From: CAYZPB01 sp964480445
GTDB taxonomy: Bacteria > Bacillota > Bacilli > Tepidibacillales > Tepidibacillaceae
Assembly (NCBI GenBank): GCA_964480445.1
Contig: CAYZPB010000008.1
Coordinates: forward strand, 1-26,329
Length of the DNA: 26,329 bases
Direction: 5' to 3'
In this document: in pieces, positions 8,323-16,423 of the stretch
Layout: each line of letters begins with the position of its first letter
Numbering within the stretch: position 1 is the stretch's first letter
Notes under the pieces: model-generated
Databases searched by the model: none
Told to the model about the DNA's origin: nothing
The model's input: the letters and a program-made list of their open reading frames with translations, nothing else
Program-made: the position numbers and the translations under genes

Positions 8323-9210
8323 TTATGCGCGCGGATGCGTGTTGCTATATACTTCGCGCAAACGTGTTTTTGTAACATGTGTATAAATTTGAGTTGTTGA
8401 TATATCAGCATGCCCAAGCATTTCTTGTACAGATCGTAGATCTGCCCCGTTTTCTAACAAATGAGTCGCAAAAGTGTGCCGAATCGTATGTGGTGTAATT
8501 GAAAAATCAAGATGCATTCTTTTCTCGTAATTTTTTAGAATCCCCCAAAAACCTTGTCTTGTCAATTCTCGACCATGTTGGTTTAAAAAAAGCGAATTGT
8601 TTGAATGTGGTTTGTAGATAGTAGGATAGGCTTCTTCAAGATAATTCTTTAACGCTTCGATTGCTTGACTGCCAACAGGTACAATTCTTTCTTTCGAGCC
8701 TTTGCCTAGACATTTAACAAAGCCCATTGATAAATTTAAATCTTCAGTTTTAAGTGAGACTAGTTCAGAAACACGAACCCCTGTAGCATAGAGCAACTCT
8801 AGCATGGCCTTATCACGAATGCCTAACACTGTATTCTTATTAGGAAGGTTTAATAGATACTCCACCTGTTCTATTGTAAGTACTCGTGGCAAATGTTTTT
8901 CTAATTTAGGTGAATCTAGATTCTGCGATGGATCAAGCTCTATATATTTGTCGGCTAATAAAAATTGATAAAAAGACCGGATAGAGGCAATGCTTCTTGC
9001 TATTGTTGAGGTCGCCTTACCCTGCTCTCTCAGCTCAATCAGAAAAGAAATAATATCTGTTCTTTTAGTGTCCTGAATACGCACGATCTTATTATTCTCC
9101 AAATATTGCAGATATAAACTTAAATCATGCCGATAAGCATCCAATGTATTCCAGGCTAAGCCTCTTTCTACTAACAAATAATCAATAAATTGGTCAACCA
9201 GCACCCTCAT
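8323..9210 (-). CDS. xerD: Site-specific tyrosine recombinase XerD
   Basis: XerD resolves chromosome dimers at dif together with a second Xer protein and the FtsK/SpoIIIE translocase. The protein has about 295 residues. An N-terminal SAM-like core-binding domain (about 1-85) precedes the catalytic domain, which shows Arg in ATGVRVSELVSL, Lys in LGKGSKERIVPV, then HTIRHTFATHLL, GHADISTTQIYTH and the tyrosine nucleophile, so the R-K-H-R-H-Y set is complete. I chose ATG at 9210: AAGGTG lies 7 bases upstream. A TTG two codons earlier is too close to that site. It is a housekeeping recombinase, not a phage integrase, because of its size and its position near lysA and scpAB. XerC is a less likely name. 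Confidence 0.93.
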   Translation of the reverse strand: MRVLVDQFIDYLLVERGLAWNTLDAYRHDLSLYLQYLENNKIVRIQDTKRTDIISFLIELREQGKATSTIARSIASIRSFYQFLLADKYIELDPSQNLDSPKLEKHLPRVLTIEQVEYLLNLPNKNTVLGIRDKAMLELLYATGVRVSELVSLKTEDLNLSMGFVKCLGKGSKERIVPVGSQAIEALKNYLEEAYPTIYKPHSNNSLFLNQHGRELTRQGFWGILKNYEKRMHLDFSITPHTIRHTFATHLLENGADLRSVQEMLGHADISTTQIYTHVTKTRLREVYSNTHPRA

Positions 9211-9247
9211 CAGCAAGCACCTTCTTTACATAATAAACTTTCGAACT

Positions 9248-9280
9248 AAAAAAGTCCCTAAATATCAGGAACTTTTTTTT
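9248..9280 (-). terminator. Intrinsic terminator of ald
   Basis: Read on the minus strand, AAAAAAGTTCCT pairs with AGGGACTTTTTT across a 7-base loop, with one G-T pair, and ends in a six-T run. It lies a few bases after the ald stop and about 38 bases before the xerD start. The A-runs on the left also allow it to act in reverse, though no plus-strand gene enters it. Confidence 0.85.
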
Positions 9281-9285
9281 CTTAA

Positions 9286-10404
9286 TTAACTTATTAATGA
9301 GTTTAAATCAACATAAGTTAGGTTCAAACTCTTAGCAACCGCCTCATGCACAATATTACCCTTATAAACGTTTACTCCCTTGGCAATTGCACTGTTTTTG
9401 AGGACAACCGCCTCAATGCCTTGATTAGCAATCTCTAATGCGTAGGGAATTGTATGATTCGTAAGCGCTAATGTAGAAGTTTGCGAAACAGCACCGGGCA
9501 TATTAGAAACTGCATAATGAATTATGTCATGTTTAAAATAGATTGGATCATTGTGTGTACTAGAACGATCCATTGTTTCAACAATCCCACCTTGGTCAAT
9601 CGCTACATCAACAATTACTGAGCCAGGCTCCATCGACTTAACCATTTCTTCAGTAACTAGGGTCGGCGCCTTCGCACCTGCTATAAGAACAGCGCCGATA
9701 AGTAGATCAGCAGTTTTTACAGCGCGAGCAATATTAAAGCTATTTGACATCAGCACATTAATACTACTACCAAATATATCATCTAAGTAACGCAAGCGTT
9801 CAGTACTAATGTCAATAATGCTAACATTTGCACCGAGTCCCATCGCCATCTTTGCAGCATTTGTACCTACAATCCCACCGCCGATAATTATTACGTTCGA
9901 CGACAAAACACCAGGTACTCCACCTAAAAGCAAACCCTTACCGCCATATTGCTTTTCTAAGAAGTGTGCTCCAACCTGAATCGACATGCGTCCAGCAACC
10001 TCACTCATCGGTGTTAAAAGTGGCAATGATTTGTTCTCAAGCTGAACAGTTTCATAACCAAGTGCAGTCATTTTGGCTGCTTGAAATGCATCCGCTAGCT
10101 CTTTTTCGTTCGCAAGGTGCAAATAAGCAAAAACAATTAAAGCTTCACGGAAATAATGATACTCCTCGGGAAGTGGCTCCTTCACCTTTAAAATCATCTC
10201 CGACTTTTCCCATACTTCAGCAGGATTATTTAGAATAATAGCGCCGACAGATTGATAGTCATGGTCTTGAAATCCACTTTCTAGCCCGGCGGCAGTTTCA
10301 ATATAAACCTCATGACCAGCTTGATGTAACATCTGTACTCCAGAAGGTGTTATTGCAACTCTGTTTTCATTATCCTTAATCTCTTTTGGCACGCCAATTC
10401 TCAT
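9286..10404 (-). CDS. ald: Alanine dehydrogenase
   Basis: Ald interconverts L-alanine and pyruvate plus ammonia with NAD(H). In an anaerobe it can serve alanine degradation or store nitrogen. The 372-residue length is normal. The N-terminus MRIGVPKEIKDNENRVAITP is the family signature; the substrate lysine is in MILKVKEPLPEEY, and the NAD fold has IIIGGGIVGTNAA. The C-terminal YAVSNMPGAVSQTSTLALTN segment is also typical. The AAGGAG upstream is about 13 bases from the ATG, longer than the norm, yet MRIGVP is clearly the start of the family. A TATAAT box at 10448-10443 (minus) lacks a good -35 element. The gene is flanked by terminators, so it is a single-gene unit. Confidence 0.97.
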   Translation of the reverse strand: MRIGVPKEIKDNENRVAITPSGVQMLHQAGHEVYIETAAGLESGFQDHDYQSVGAIILNNPAEVWEKSEMILKVKEPLPEEYHYFREALIVFAYLHLANEKELADAFQAAKMTALGYETVQLENKSLPLLTPMSEVAGRMSIQVGAHFLEKQYGGKGLLLGGVPGVLSSNVIIIGGGIVGTNAAKMAMGLGANVSIIDISTERLRYLDDIFGSSINVLMSNSFNIARAVKTADLLIGAVLIAGAKAPTLVTEEMVKSMEPGSVIVDVAIDQGGIVETMDRSSTHNDPIYFKHDIIHYAVSNMPGAVSQTSTLALTNHTIPYALEIANQGIEAVVLKNSAIAKGVNVYKGNIVHEAVAKSLNLTYVDLNSLIS

Positions 10405-10509
10405 TGTATTAATCCCACTCCTTGTCTGTTTTTATTTTCTATATTATACCTAATCTCCTATTTTGAGAAGTCTTATCTTCAATATTCATCGTATTTCTTA
10501 ATTTTAACT

Positions 10510-10543
10510 AAAAAACCGGATGCCAATATTTGGCACCCGGTTT
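10510..10543 (-). terminator. Intrinsic terminator of acsA
   Basis: Read on the minus strand, AAACCGGGTGCCAA pairs with TTGGCATCCGGTTT across a short loop, with one G-T mismatch pair, and continues into TTTTTT. It starts 13 bases after the acsA stop and ends the acsA transcript before ald. Confidence 0.93.
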
Positions 10544-10555
10544 AATATCAGTTTT

Positions 10556-12265
10556 TTAATCATCTAAGGTTGATAGATCACCAGTTGGTAAATTTAATTC
10601 CCACGCCTTGAGTACACGACGCATTATCTTACCACTTCTAGTCTTCGGTAATTTATCTTTAAATTCAATCTCACGTGGCGCTGCGTGAGCTGCTAAGCCT
10701 AATTTAATATAGTTTCTAATTTCTTCTTTTAGTTCATCGCTTGGCTCATAGCCATGTTTTAAAGAGACGAAAGCTTTAACAATTTCACCTCTAAGCGGAT
10801 CAGGTTTACCAATTACACCAGCCTCTGCAACAGCAGGGTGTTCGAGTAGTTTGCTCTCTACCTCAAAAGGACCAACTCGCTCACCAGCAGTCATAATCAC
10901 ATCATCAACACGACCCTGGAACCAAAAATAACCATCCTCATCCATATAGGCTGAGTCGCCTGATACATACCAGTCGTTAATAAAGTACGATTCATATTTT
11001 TCTGTGTCATTCCAGATTGCACGCATCATTGCAGGCCAACCACGTTTTAATGCGAGATTACCCATCGTTAGTGGTGGTAATTCAATACCTTCGTCATCAA
11101 TGATTGCTGCCTCTGTTCCCGGAATTGGTTTGCCCATTGAACCAAGGCGAATATCCATCGACGGGTAATTGCAGATCATATGTGCGCCCGTCTCAGTCAT
11201 CCACCAGGTGTCATGAATCCGCTGTCCAAACTGTTCCCAACCCCAACGAATCACCTCTGGATTAAGCGGTTCTCCAACGCTTAAAATATGTCTTAATGAT
11301 GTTAAATCGAAGTTTTTAACAATCCCTTCATCTGCACCCATCAACATCCTAAACGCTGTTGGAGCACTATACCAGACTGTTACCTTATAATCTTGAATTG
11401 CCTCATACCAAATCTCCGGTTTAAAACGTCCACCAACTACTACATTTGTTATGCCATGAAGCCATGGTGCAAAAATTCCATAGGATGTACCAGTAACCCA
11501 GCCTGGATCGGCTGTACACCAGTAAATATCGTCATCCTTTAAATCAAGGACCCACTCACCAGTCTGATAATGCTGAATCATCGCATTGTGTGCGTGGAGG
11601 ACACCCTTTGGCTTTCCAGTTGAACCAGATGTGTAATGTAATAACATTCCATCTTCACGGTCAACCCAGACAATTGAGAATTCTTTACTAGCTTCTTTCA
11701 TATGTTTACGAAAATCAATAAATTTATCATCCTCTGTGATATCTTCACCAATTAAAATTATTTTTTCTAAGTCAGGTAGCTCATCTACCGGCACCCTTCC
11801 TATTAGCTCAGGTGTAGTGATAAGTGCCTTTGCTTTGCTATCGACTAATCGATCATGCACAGCATCTCTCATAAATGCCTCAAAAAGCGGTCCAACGATT
11901 GCACCTAATTTGATAATGCCTAAGAAGGAAAAATATAATTCGGGGGAGCGTGGCATAAAGATGAACACACGGTCACCTTTCTCAATTCCCGCTTTATCCT
12001 GCAAAATATTGGCAGCCTTGTTTGACATTTCTTTGAGATCCTGAAATGTATATTGCTCTTTAGTCTCACCTTGTTTGTAGTTTAGTGCAATCTTGTTTTT
12101 TTTCTCTGTTTCAGCATGGCGATCAATCGCCTCATAGGCGATATTAACTTTTCCAGTTTTGTGCCAACTAAAATTTTTCTCTACATCTTTCCAGTCGAAA
12201 TTTTTACATGTCTCTTCGTAACTCTTTAAGTTGTGACTTCCTTTAACAGATGCAAATATTTCCAT
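10556..12265 (-). CDS. acsA: Acetyl-CoA synthetase, AMP-forming
   Basis: AcsA activates acetate with ATP and CoA to acetyl-CoA, AMP and pyrophosphate through an acetyl-adenylate. The 569-residue length is close to Bacillus AcsA and shorter than the enteric Acs. Visible motifs: the phosphate loop YTSGSTGKPKG (211-221), WWMTETGAHM, the hinge region YFWFQGRVDDVIMTAGERVGP, and the C-terminal KTRSGKIMRR, in which Lys546 is the residue acetylated for control in this family. The start is preceded by GGAGGAGGAG at 5 bases. It has its own promoter, a flanking palindrome and a terminator. The pyrophosphate it releases is a substrate for HppA. Propionyl-CoA or another short-chain acyl-CoA synthetase remains possible. 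Confidence 0.94.
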   Translation of the reverse strand: MEIFASVKGSHNLKSYEETCKNFDWKDVEKNFSWHKTGKVNIAYEAIDRHAETEKKNKIALNYKQGETKEQYTFQDLKEMSNKAANILQDKAGIEKGDRVFIFMPRSPELYFSFLGIIKLGAIVGPLFEAFMRDAVHDRLVDSKAKALITTPELIGRVPVDELPDLEKIILIGEDITEDDKFIDFRKHMKEASKEFSIVWVDREDGMLLHYTSGSTGKPKGVLHAHNAMIQHYQTGEWVLDLKDDDIYWCTADPGWVTGTSYGIFAPWLHGITNVVVGGRFKPEIWYEAIQDYKVTVWYSAPTAFRMLMGADEGIVKNFDLTSLRHILSVGEPLNPEVIRWGWEQFGQRIHDTWWMTETGAHMICNYPSMDIRLGSMGKPIPGTEAAIIDDEGIELPPLTMGNLALKRGWPAMMRAIWNDTEKYESYFINDWYVSGDSAYMDEDGYFWFQGRVDDVIMTAGERVGPFEVESKLLEHPAVAEAGVIGKPDPLRGEIVKAFVSLKHGYEPSDELKEEIRNYIKLGLAAHAAPREIEFKDKLPKTRSGKIMRRVLKAWELNLPTGDLSTLDD

Positions 12266-12298
12266 TTATTCTCCTCCTCCATTTTCTTCTCAAGCCCT

Positions 12299-12327
12299 AT
12301 TATATAAAATTCAACTTGGCTGTTCAA
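12299..12327 (-). promoter_or_regulatory. SigA-type promoter of acsA
   Basis: Read on the minus strand, TTGAAC (12327-12322) is followed after exactly 17 bases by a perfect TATAAT (12304-12299). The -10 box is 33 bases upstream of the acsA start, so the leader is short. This is one of the two best promoter matches in the window. Confidence 0.85.
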
Positions 12328-12352
12328 TGATTTACTTAATTAAGTAAATCAT
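12327..12352. promoter_or_regulatory. 26-bp perfect palindrome next to the acsA -35 box, probable operator
   Basis: The half-site ATGATTTACTTAA is followed at once by its exact reverse complement, giving a 26-base perfect palindrome without spacer. Its edge shares one base with the acsA -35 box. No T-run follows, so it is a poor terminator for lpd even though it lies 23 bases after the lpd stop. A dimeric regulator that binds directly upstream of -35 is the more natural reading. It does not match the CcpA cre pattern. The regulator is unknown. Confidence 0.6.
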
Positions 12353-12375
12353 GAGATGTCCTTTAACTTTATCTT

Positions 12376-13794
12376 TTAACTATGAATTTGTCTATTCTTA
12401 ATATTTAAAACAGCCTCAGCTATCGACTCTGACAATGTTGGGTGAGGATAGATAGCTGCTGAAATTTCAGAAACCTTGCTTTCTAATTGTTTCGTAATCC
12501 CTAATACCATAATCAAATCAGTAACCTGCGGGCCAATCATATGTACTCCCAGAATTTTTTCCGTCGTTTCATCAATAACCAACTTCACAAAACCATCGCT
12601 CTCACCATGAACTAAAGCCTTACCAACTCCACGAAAATTAAATTTACCGATTTCTGTGCTATATCCCTGCTCCTTGGCCTGCTCAGCTGTCAGACCAATA
12701 CTAGCAACTTCGGGAAAAGTAAAAGTGCATTTTGGCACTAGCCTATCATCCACCTGCTCAGCTGAGTTGCCGGCAATATGCTCAACCGCTGCGACTCCTT
12801 CACTTGAGGCAACATGTGCAAGCTGCAATCCGCCAATACAGTCGCCAATCGCATAGATTTTTGGGTCAGCCGTCTGATAAAAATCATTAACCTTAATTGT
12901 CCCTCGATCAAGTTCAACTGCTGTTGACTCTAATCCTAAATTCTCGGTGACTGCTTCGCGTCCGACAGCGACAAGTATCCGCTCTGTTATTAGCTCTTCC
13001 TGTTTTTCCTTTCTCTCAATAGTAAGAGAAACAGAATCATCATTTAACTTAATACTTTCTGCCAATACTTTGCCACCAGTAATAATCTTAATCTTGCGCT
13101 TTTTCATCACACGAGTAAGTTCTTTACTAATCTCTATATCCTCAGAAGGAAGAATTCGGTCTAGATATTCAACGATCGTCACCTCAACGCCAAAATCATT
13201 CAAAAGCGACGCCCATTCCATGCCAATAACTCCTCCACCAATAATTACGATTGATGCCGGTAATTCGGCCATTTCAAAAGCCTCGTCAGTTGTCAGAATC
13301 TTCTTTCCGTCCACCTTTATATTAGCTAACATGCGTGGACGCGATCCGGTCGCAATAACAACATTTTTGCTCCTTAAAACTGAGCTTTTGCCATCCGCAG
13401 AAAGCACTTTTATAAACTTTACTCCGCTTGCATCACCAGCTATCATGCCATGCCCTGAATAATAATCAATTTTATTTTTCTTGAAAAGGAAATCAATGCC
13501 CCTGCCTAGTTGCGCAACCACATCTCTCTTGCGTTCCTTCACCTTCTCAAAATCCACGCTTACTTTTTGCGCTATAACACCATAGCTTTCACCTGCAAGT
13601 GCATTACGATATAATTCAGCGCTACGCAAAAAAACCTTGCTCGGAATACAGCCACGATTTAAACAGGTACCACCGACGAAGTCTTTCTCAACTACTGCGA
13701 CTGACAAACCCAATTGTCTTGCACGAATTGCAGCCACATAGCCGCCAGGTCCTGCACCAATAAATAGTACATCATAAATTTTCTGCTCAGCCAT
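12376..13794 (-). CDS. lpdA: Dihydrolipoyl dehydrogenase
   Basis: This FAD protein oxidises dihydrolipoamide with NAD+. It is 472 residues long. The FAD-binding GAGPGGYVAA motif (13-22), the redox disulfide in GGTCLNRGCIPSK (C44 and C49), the NAD-binding VIIGGGVIGMEWAS, the second FAD motif YAIGDCIGG, and the C-terminal HPHPTLSE His-Glu pair are all present. The ATG is preceded by GGAGG. It starts 18 bases after the korC stop and is probably co-transcribed with kor. This is unusual because ferredoxin-dependent Kor needs no lipoyl partner, and no E2 or GcvH gene is in the window. It may serve the glycine cleavage system or a dehydrogenase complex encoded elsewhere. Confidence 0.94.
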   Translation of the reverse strand: MAEQKIYDVLFIGAGPGGYVAAIRARQLGLSVAVVEKDFVGGTCLNRGCIPSKVFLRSAELYRNALAGESYGVIAQKVSVDFEKVKERKRDVVAQLGRGIDFLFKKNKIDYYSGHGMIAGDASGVKFIKVLSADGKSSVLRSKNVVIATGSRPRMLANIKVDGKKILTTDEAFEMAELPASIVIIGGGVIGMEWASLLNDFGVEVTIVEYLDRILPSEDIEISKELTRVMKKRKIKIITGGKVLAESIKLNDDSVSLTIERKEKQEELITERILVAVGREAVTENLGLESTAVELDRGTIKVNDFYQTADPKIYAIGDCIGGLQLAHVASSEGVAAVEHIAGNSAEQVDDRLVPKCTFTFPEVASIGLTAEQAKEQGYSTEIGKFNFRGVGKALVHGESDGFVKLVIDETTEKILGVHMIGPQVTDLIMVLGITKQLESKVSEISAAIYPHPTLSESIAEAVLNIKNRQIHS

Positions 13795-13812
13795 CAGTTT
13801 CCTCCATAATAT

Positions 13813-14349
13813 TTAGCTCGCAAATTCAGCGCCTTTTTCTAAAGCAATTTTGTTTGCAGGAATTAGATTATGTCTTCTTTCCGGTAGAACCTTACGTAAC
13901 CCCTCAACAACGGACTCAATAGAGACTGCACCAGAGGCTGCAACAAAAGCACCTAAAATTACCGAGTTACTGACGCGTGGCTGACCGATTTCATTCGCAA
14001 TCTCTGTTGCCGGAATTTCAATCACAGTTATATCAGTGCGCTTTGACTTCTGATTAATTAAGGAGCTATTCACTATTAATACCCCTCCAGGGACTACTAA
14101 AGGCTCAAATTTATCAAAAGAAGGCGTATTCAAAACAATTACCACACCTGGCTTTTCAACCAGTGGTGAGCCAATCTCCTCATTACTTACTGTCACTGCA
14201 CAGTTAGCCGTTCCCCCTCTTTGTTCTGGTCCGTAAGAAGGAAGCCAGGTAACATGTTTACCCTCATGCATAGCAGCATAAGTAATCAATTGTCCCATTG
14301 ACATTACACCCTGACCACCAAAACCAGCTATAACAATCTCGTGTAACAT
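13813..14349 (-). CDS. korC: 2-oxoacid:ferredoxin oxidoreductase, gamma subunit
   Basis: This is the gamma subunit of the CoA-dependent, TPP-dependent enzyme that oxidises a 2-oxoacid to the acyl-CoA and CO2 while reducing ferredoxin. At 178 residues it has the family length and the typical IAGFGGQGVMSMGQLITYAA opening (residues 7-26) and SYGPEQRGGTANCAVTVS segment. The ATG follows the TAG of korB with no gap, so the two are translationally coupled. Subunit order D-A-B-C fits the 2-oxoglutarate (Kor) group better than the pyruvate (Por) group, but substrate cannot be fixed from sequence; a branched-chain 2-oxoacid is possible. Confidence 0.93.
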   Translation of the reverse strand: MLHEIVIAGFGGQGVMSMGQLITYAAMHEGKHVTWLPSYGPEQRGGTANCAVTVSNEEIGSPLVEKPGVVIVLNTPSFDKFEPLVVPGGVLIVNSSLINQKSKRTDITVIEIPATEIANEIGQPRVSNSVILGAFVAASGAVSIESVVEGLRKVLPERRHNLIPANKIALEKGAEFAS

Positions 14350-15105
14350 CTATTCTTCCTCCTTTCGATCTTTATATAGACCCAGCGGAAAAACAGGTAA
14401 CATATTCTCTTTCAACCAATTCATCGATTCGAAAGCATCGTAGCCCCAGTTTGTTGGACAGGTAGAAAGCACCTCAACAAAGGAAAAACCTTTGCCCTGC
14501 TTCTGATTGTTAAAGGCTTTTTTAATAGCCCGTTTCGCTCGATTAATGCTAACTAGATCATGAGTTGATACCCGCTCAACATAGGCTGGTCCGTCAAGTG
14601 TTGCTAGCATTTCTGCAACTCTAATCGGGTAGCCCTCATGACTAGCCTGACGACCATATGGCGAAGTTTGTGTCTTTTGCCCAATTAGTGACGTCGGAGC
14701 CATTTGCCCACCGGTCATACCATAGATTGCATTATTTACAAAAATAACCGTAATATTTTCGCCGCGAGCTGCAGCGTGAATAATTTCAGCAATTCCAATT
14801 GACGCTAAATCGCCATCACCTTGATAGGTAAAGACAATCCGATTCTGTGGTAGAACTCTTTTTAACCCGGTAGCAACAGCTGGTGCGCGGCCATGAGCAG
14901 CTTGCGTCATATCACAATTAAAAAAATCATATGCTAGTACAGAACAGCCAACTGGTGCAACGCCCACAGTGTCTTCTAAAATATCAAGCTCCTCCAAAGA
15001 TTCACCTACAAGGCGGTGAATAATGCCGTGTGTACAACCTGGACAATAGGTAGTAGGAACATCTGTTAAACCTTTTGTCTTTTTAAACACTACTTCCATT
15101 GTCAT
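14350..15105 (-). CDS. korB: 2-oxoacid:ferredoxin oxidoreductase, beta (TPP-binding) subunit
   Basis: This subunit binds thiamine diphosphate and passes electrons to ferredoxin. In 251 residues it shows the CPGC motif near the start (about 21-24), a further conserved cysteine in GVAPVGCSVL, and the TPP and magnesium motif running from GDGDLASIG to VIFVNNAIYGMTGG. Its ATG overlaps the korA stop by one base (TAATG), and AGGAGG lies 9 bases upstream inside the end of korA. A second ATG two codons later has worse spacing. The protein has no ferredoxin domain of its own; the separate KorD supplies the clusters. Confidence 0.95.
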   Translation of the reverse strand: MTMEVVFKKTKGLTDVPTTYCPGCTHGIIHRLVGESLEELDILEDTVGVAPVGCSVLAYDFFNCDMTQAAHGRAPAVATGLKRVLPQNRIVFTYQGDGDLASIGIAEIIHAAARGENITVIFVNNAIYGMTGGQMAPTSLIGQKTQTSPYGRQASHEGYPIRVAEMLATLDGPAYVERVSTHDLVSINRAKRAIKKAFNNQKQGKGFSFVEVLSTCPTNWGYDAFESMNWLKENMLPVFPLGLYKDRKEEE

Positions 15106-16166
15106 TATTTACCACCTCCTGCGATTTCTTTTAATTTATTTAATATCTCTTCATGCGTCGGTACATTACCGCCCATTCTACCATGGAAGTGAACCGGTTT
15201 AACGCCATTTACAGCAAGGCGTACATCTTCAACCATTTGACCAGCACTCATCTCAACAGTCAGATAGGCCTTAACCTGATCGCGTGTTTTTTCAAAGGAT
15301 TCTTTAGGAAATGGCCATAGAGTAATTGGTCTAATCATTCCGACTTTTAACCCTTCAGCTCTAGCGTGACTAATTGCTGTTTTTGCGATTCGTGAAACAA
15401 TCCCATAAGCAACTACAATGTAGTCAGCATCCTCTGTCATATATTCTTCGTATTTAGTTTCGTTTTTCTCAATTTTGCGGTATTTAGCTTGTAGATTTAA
15501 GTTGTGTTGTTCCAGATCATTAGGGTCTAAGCGCAATGAGTTAATAATCTTTGGTTTACCATCACCACGTGTACCAGTAGTTGCCCAGTCTTTTGGCGGT
15601 AACTCTCGCTCCTCGTGCGTATTAAATTCTACAGGTTCCATCATCTGCCCAAGCATTCCATCCCCTAGAATATAAACGGGGGTCCGGTACATATCAGCAA
15701 CATCAAAGGCTGTATAAGTTAAGTCAACAATCTCTTGCAAATTTGCTGGTGCATAGACCGGTATTTTATAGTCACCGTGCCCACCGCCTTTTGTTGCTTG
15801 AAAATAATCTGCCTGCGATGGTTGAATTGTGCCTAAACCAGGTCCTCCGCGCATAATATTTACAATTACAGCAGGTAACTCTGCGCCCACTAAATAGGAG
15901 ATACCCTCTTGCTTTAGACTAATACCAGGACTTGAGGAAGAGGTCATAACACGGACACCAGCACATGAAGCACCGTAAACCATATTAATTGCTGCAACCT
16001 CACTTTCAGCTTGCAAAAATACTCCGTCTACTTCCGGCAATCTCTTGGCCATGTAGGCTATCAGTTCGCTCTGGGGCGTGATTGGGTAACCAAAGTAACT
16101 TCTGCATCCCGCTTTAATTGCGGTCTCTGCAATAACTTCATTTCCTTTCATTAAAACTTTTGCCAT
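15105..16166 (-). CDS. korA: 2-oxoacid:ferredoxin oxidoreductase, alpha subunit
   Basis: This is the alpha subunit, which carries the pyrimidine-binding part of the TPP site and the CoA and substrate-contact region. It has 353 residues from the ATG at 16166, which has AAAGGAG 8 bases upstream. The frame is open 39 codons further, but that part only overlaps the ferredoxin gene. Landmarks are GYPITPQSELIAYMAKRLPE, the glutamate in FLQAESEVAAINMVYGAS, and TSSSSPGISLKQEGISYLVG. The later part resembles the C-terminal TPP-enzyme domain (VAYGIVSRIAKTAI). Substrate choice between 2-oxoglutarate and a branched-chain 2-oxoacid is not decided by what I can see. Confidence 0.95.
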   Translation of the reverse strand: MAKVLMKGNEVIAETAIKAGCRSYFGYPITPQSELIAYMAKRLPEVDGVFLQAESEVAAINMVYGASCAGVRVMTSSSSPGISLKQEGISYLVGAELPAVIVNIMRGGPGLGTIQPSQADYFQATKGGGHGDYKIPVYAPANLQEIVDLTYTAFDVADMYRTPVYILGDGMLGQMMEPVEFNTHEERELPPKDWATTGTRGDGKPKIINSLRLDPNDLEQHNLNLQAKYRKIEKNETKYEEYMTEDADYIVVAYGIVSRIAKTAISHARAEGLKVGMIRPITLWPFPKESFEKTRDQVKAYLTVEMSAGQMVEDVRLAVNGVKPVHFHGRMGGNVPTHEEILNKLKEIAGGGK

Positions 16167-16191
16167 TTGCTTATCTCCTTTTATCAAATTC

Positions 16192-16407
16192 TTATTTTTT
16201 AGGGCGATAAACTGTAATAACATTATCTGGACAGACAATTGCGCAAGCTTGACAGCTAGTACACTTATCCTGTTCATAAACATCTACAGTCTGGTAACCC
16301 TTCTCATTTAATTCCTCAACAAGTTCAATAATATTTTGTGGGCAGAATTCAATACATAATTTACAGCCCTTACAAAGTTTTTCATCAAATACTACTCTTT
16401 TTTCCAT
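16192..16407 (-). CDS. korD: 2-oxoacid:ferredoxin oxidoreductase, delta (two-cluster ferredoxin) subunit
   Basis: This 71-residue protein has two complete CxxCxxCxxxCP motifs, CKGCKLCIEFCP and CTSCQACAIVCP, for two [4Fe-4S] clusters. It carries electrons from the KorB site to free ferredoxin. GGGAG lies 7 bases before the ATG. It starts 16 bases after the P-loop ATPase gene and ends 25 bases before korA, so it belongs to the same operon. Confidence 0.95.
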   Translation of the reverse strand: MEKRVVFDEKLCKGCKLCIEFCPQNIIELVEELNEKGYQTVDVYEQDKCTSCQACAIVCPDNVITVYRPKK

Positions 16408-16423
16408 TACACTTCTCCCTTCT

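Noticed and set aside
8323..9210. Tyrosine recombinase as a sign of an integrated mobile element
   Set aside because: Size, motifs and neighbours match housekeeping XerD. There are no phage genes, attachment repeats or tRNA nearby.
12947..13462. Plus-strand open frame of 171 codons inside lpd
   Set aside because: It is antisense to the conserved FAD and NAD domains, has no ribosome site that I can see and no recognisable motif.
16167..16283. Longer N-terminus for KorA
   Set aside because: The extra 39 codons overlap korD in another frame, and a strong ribosome site precedes the ATG at 16166.
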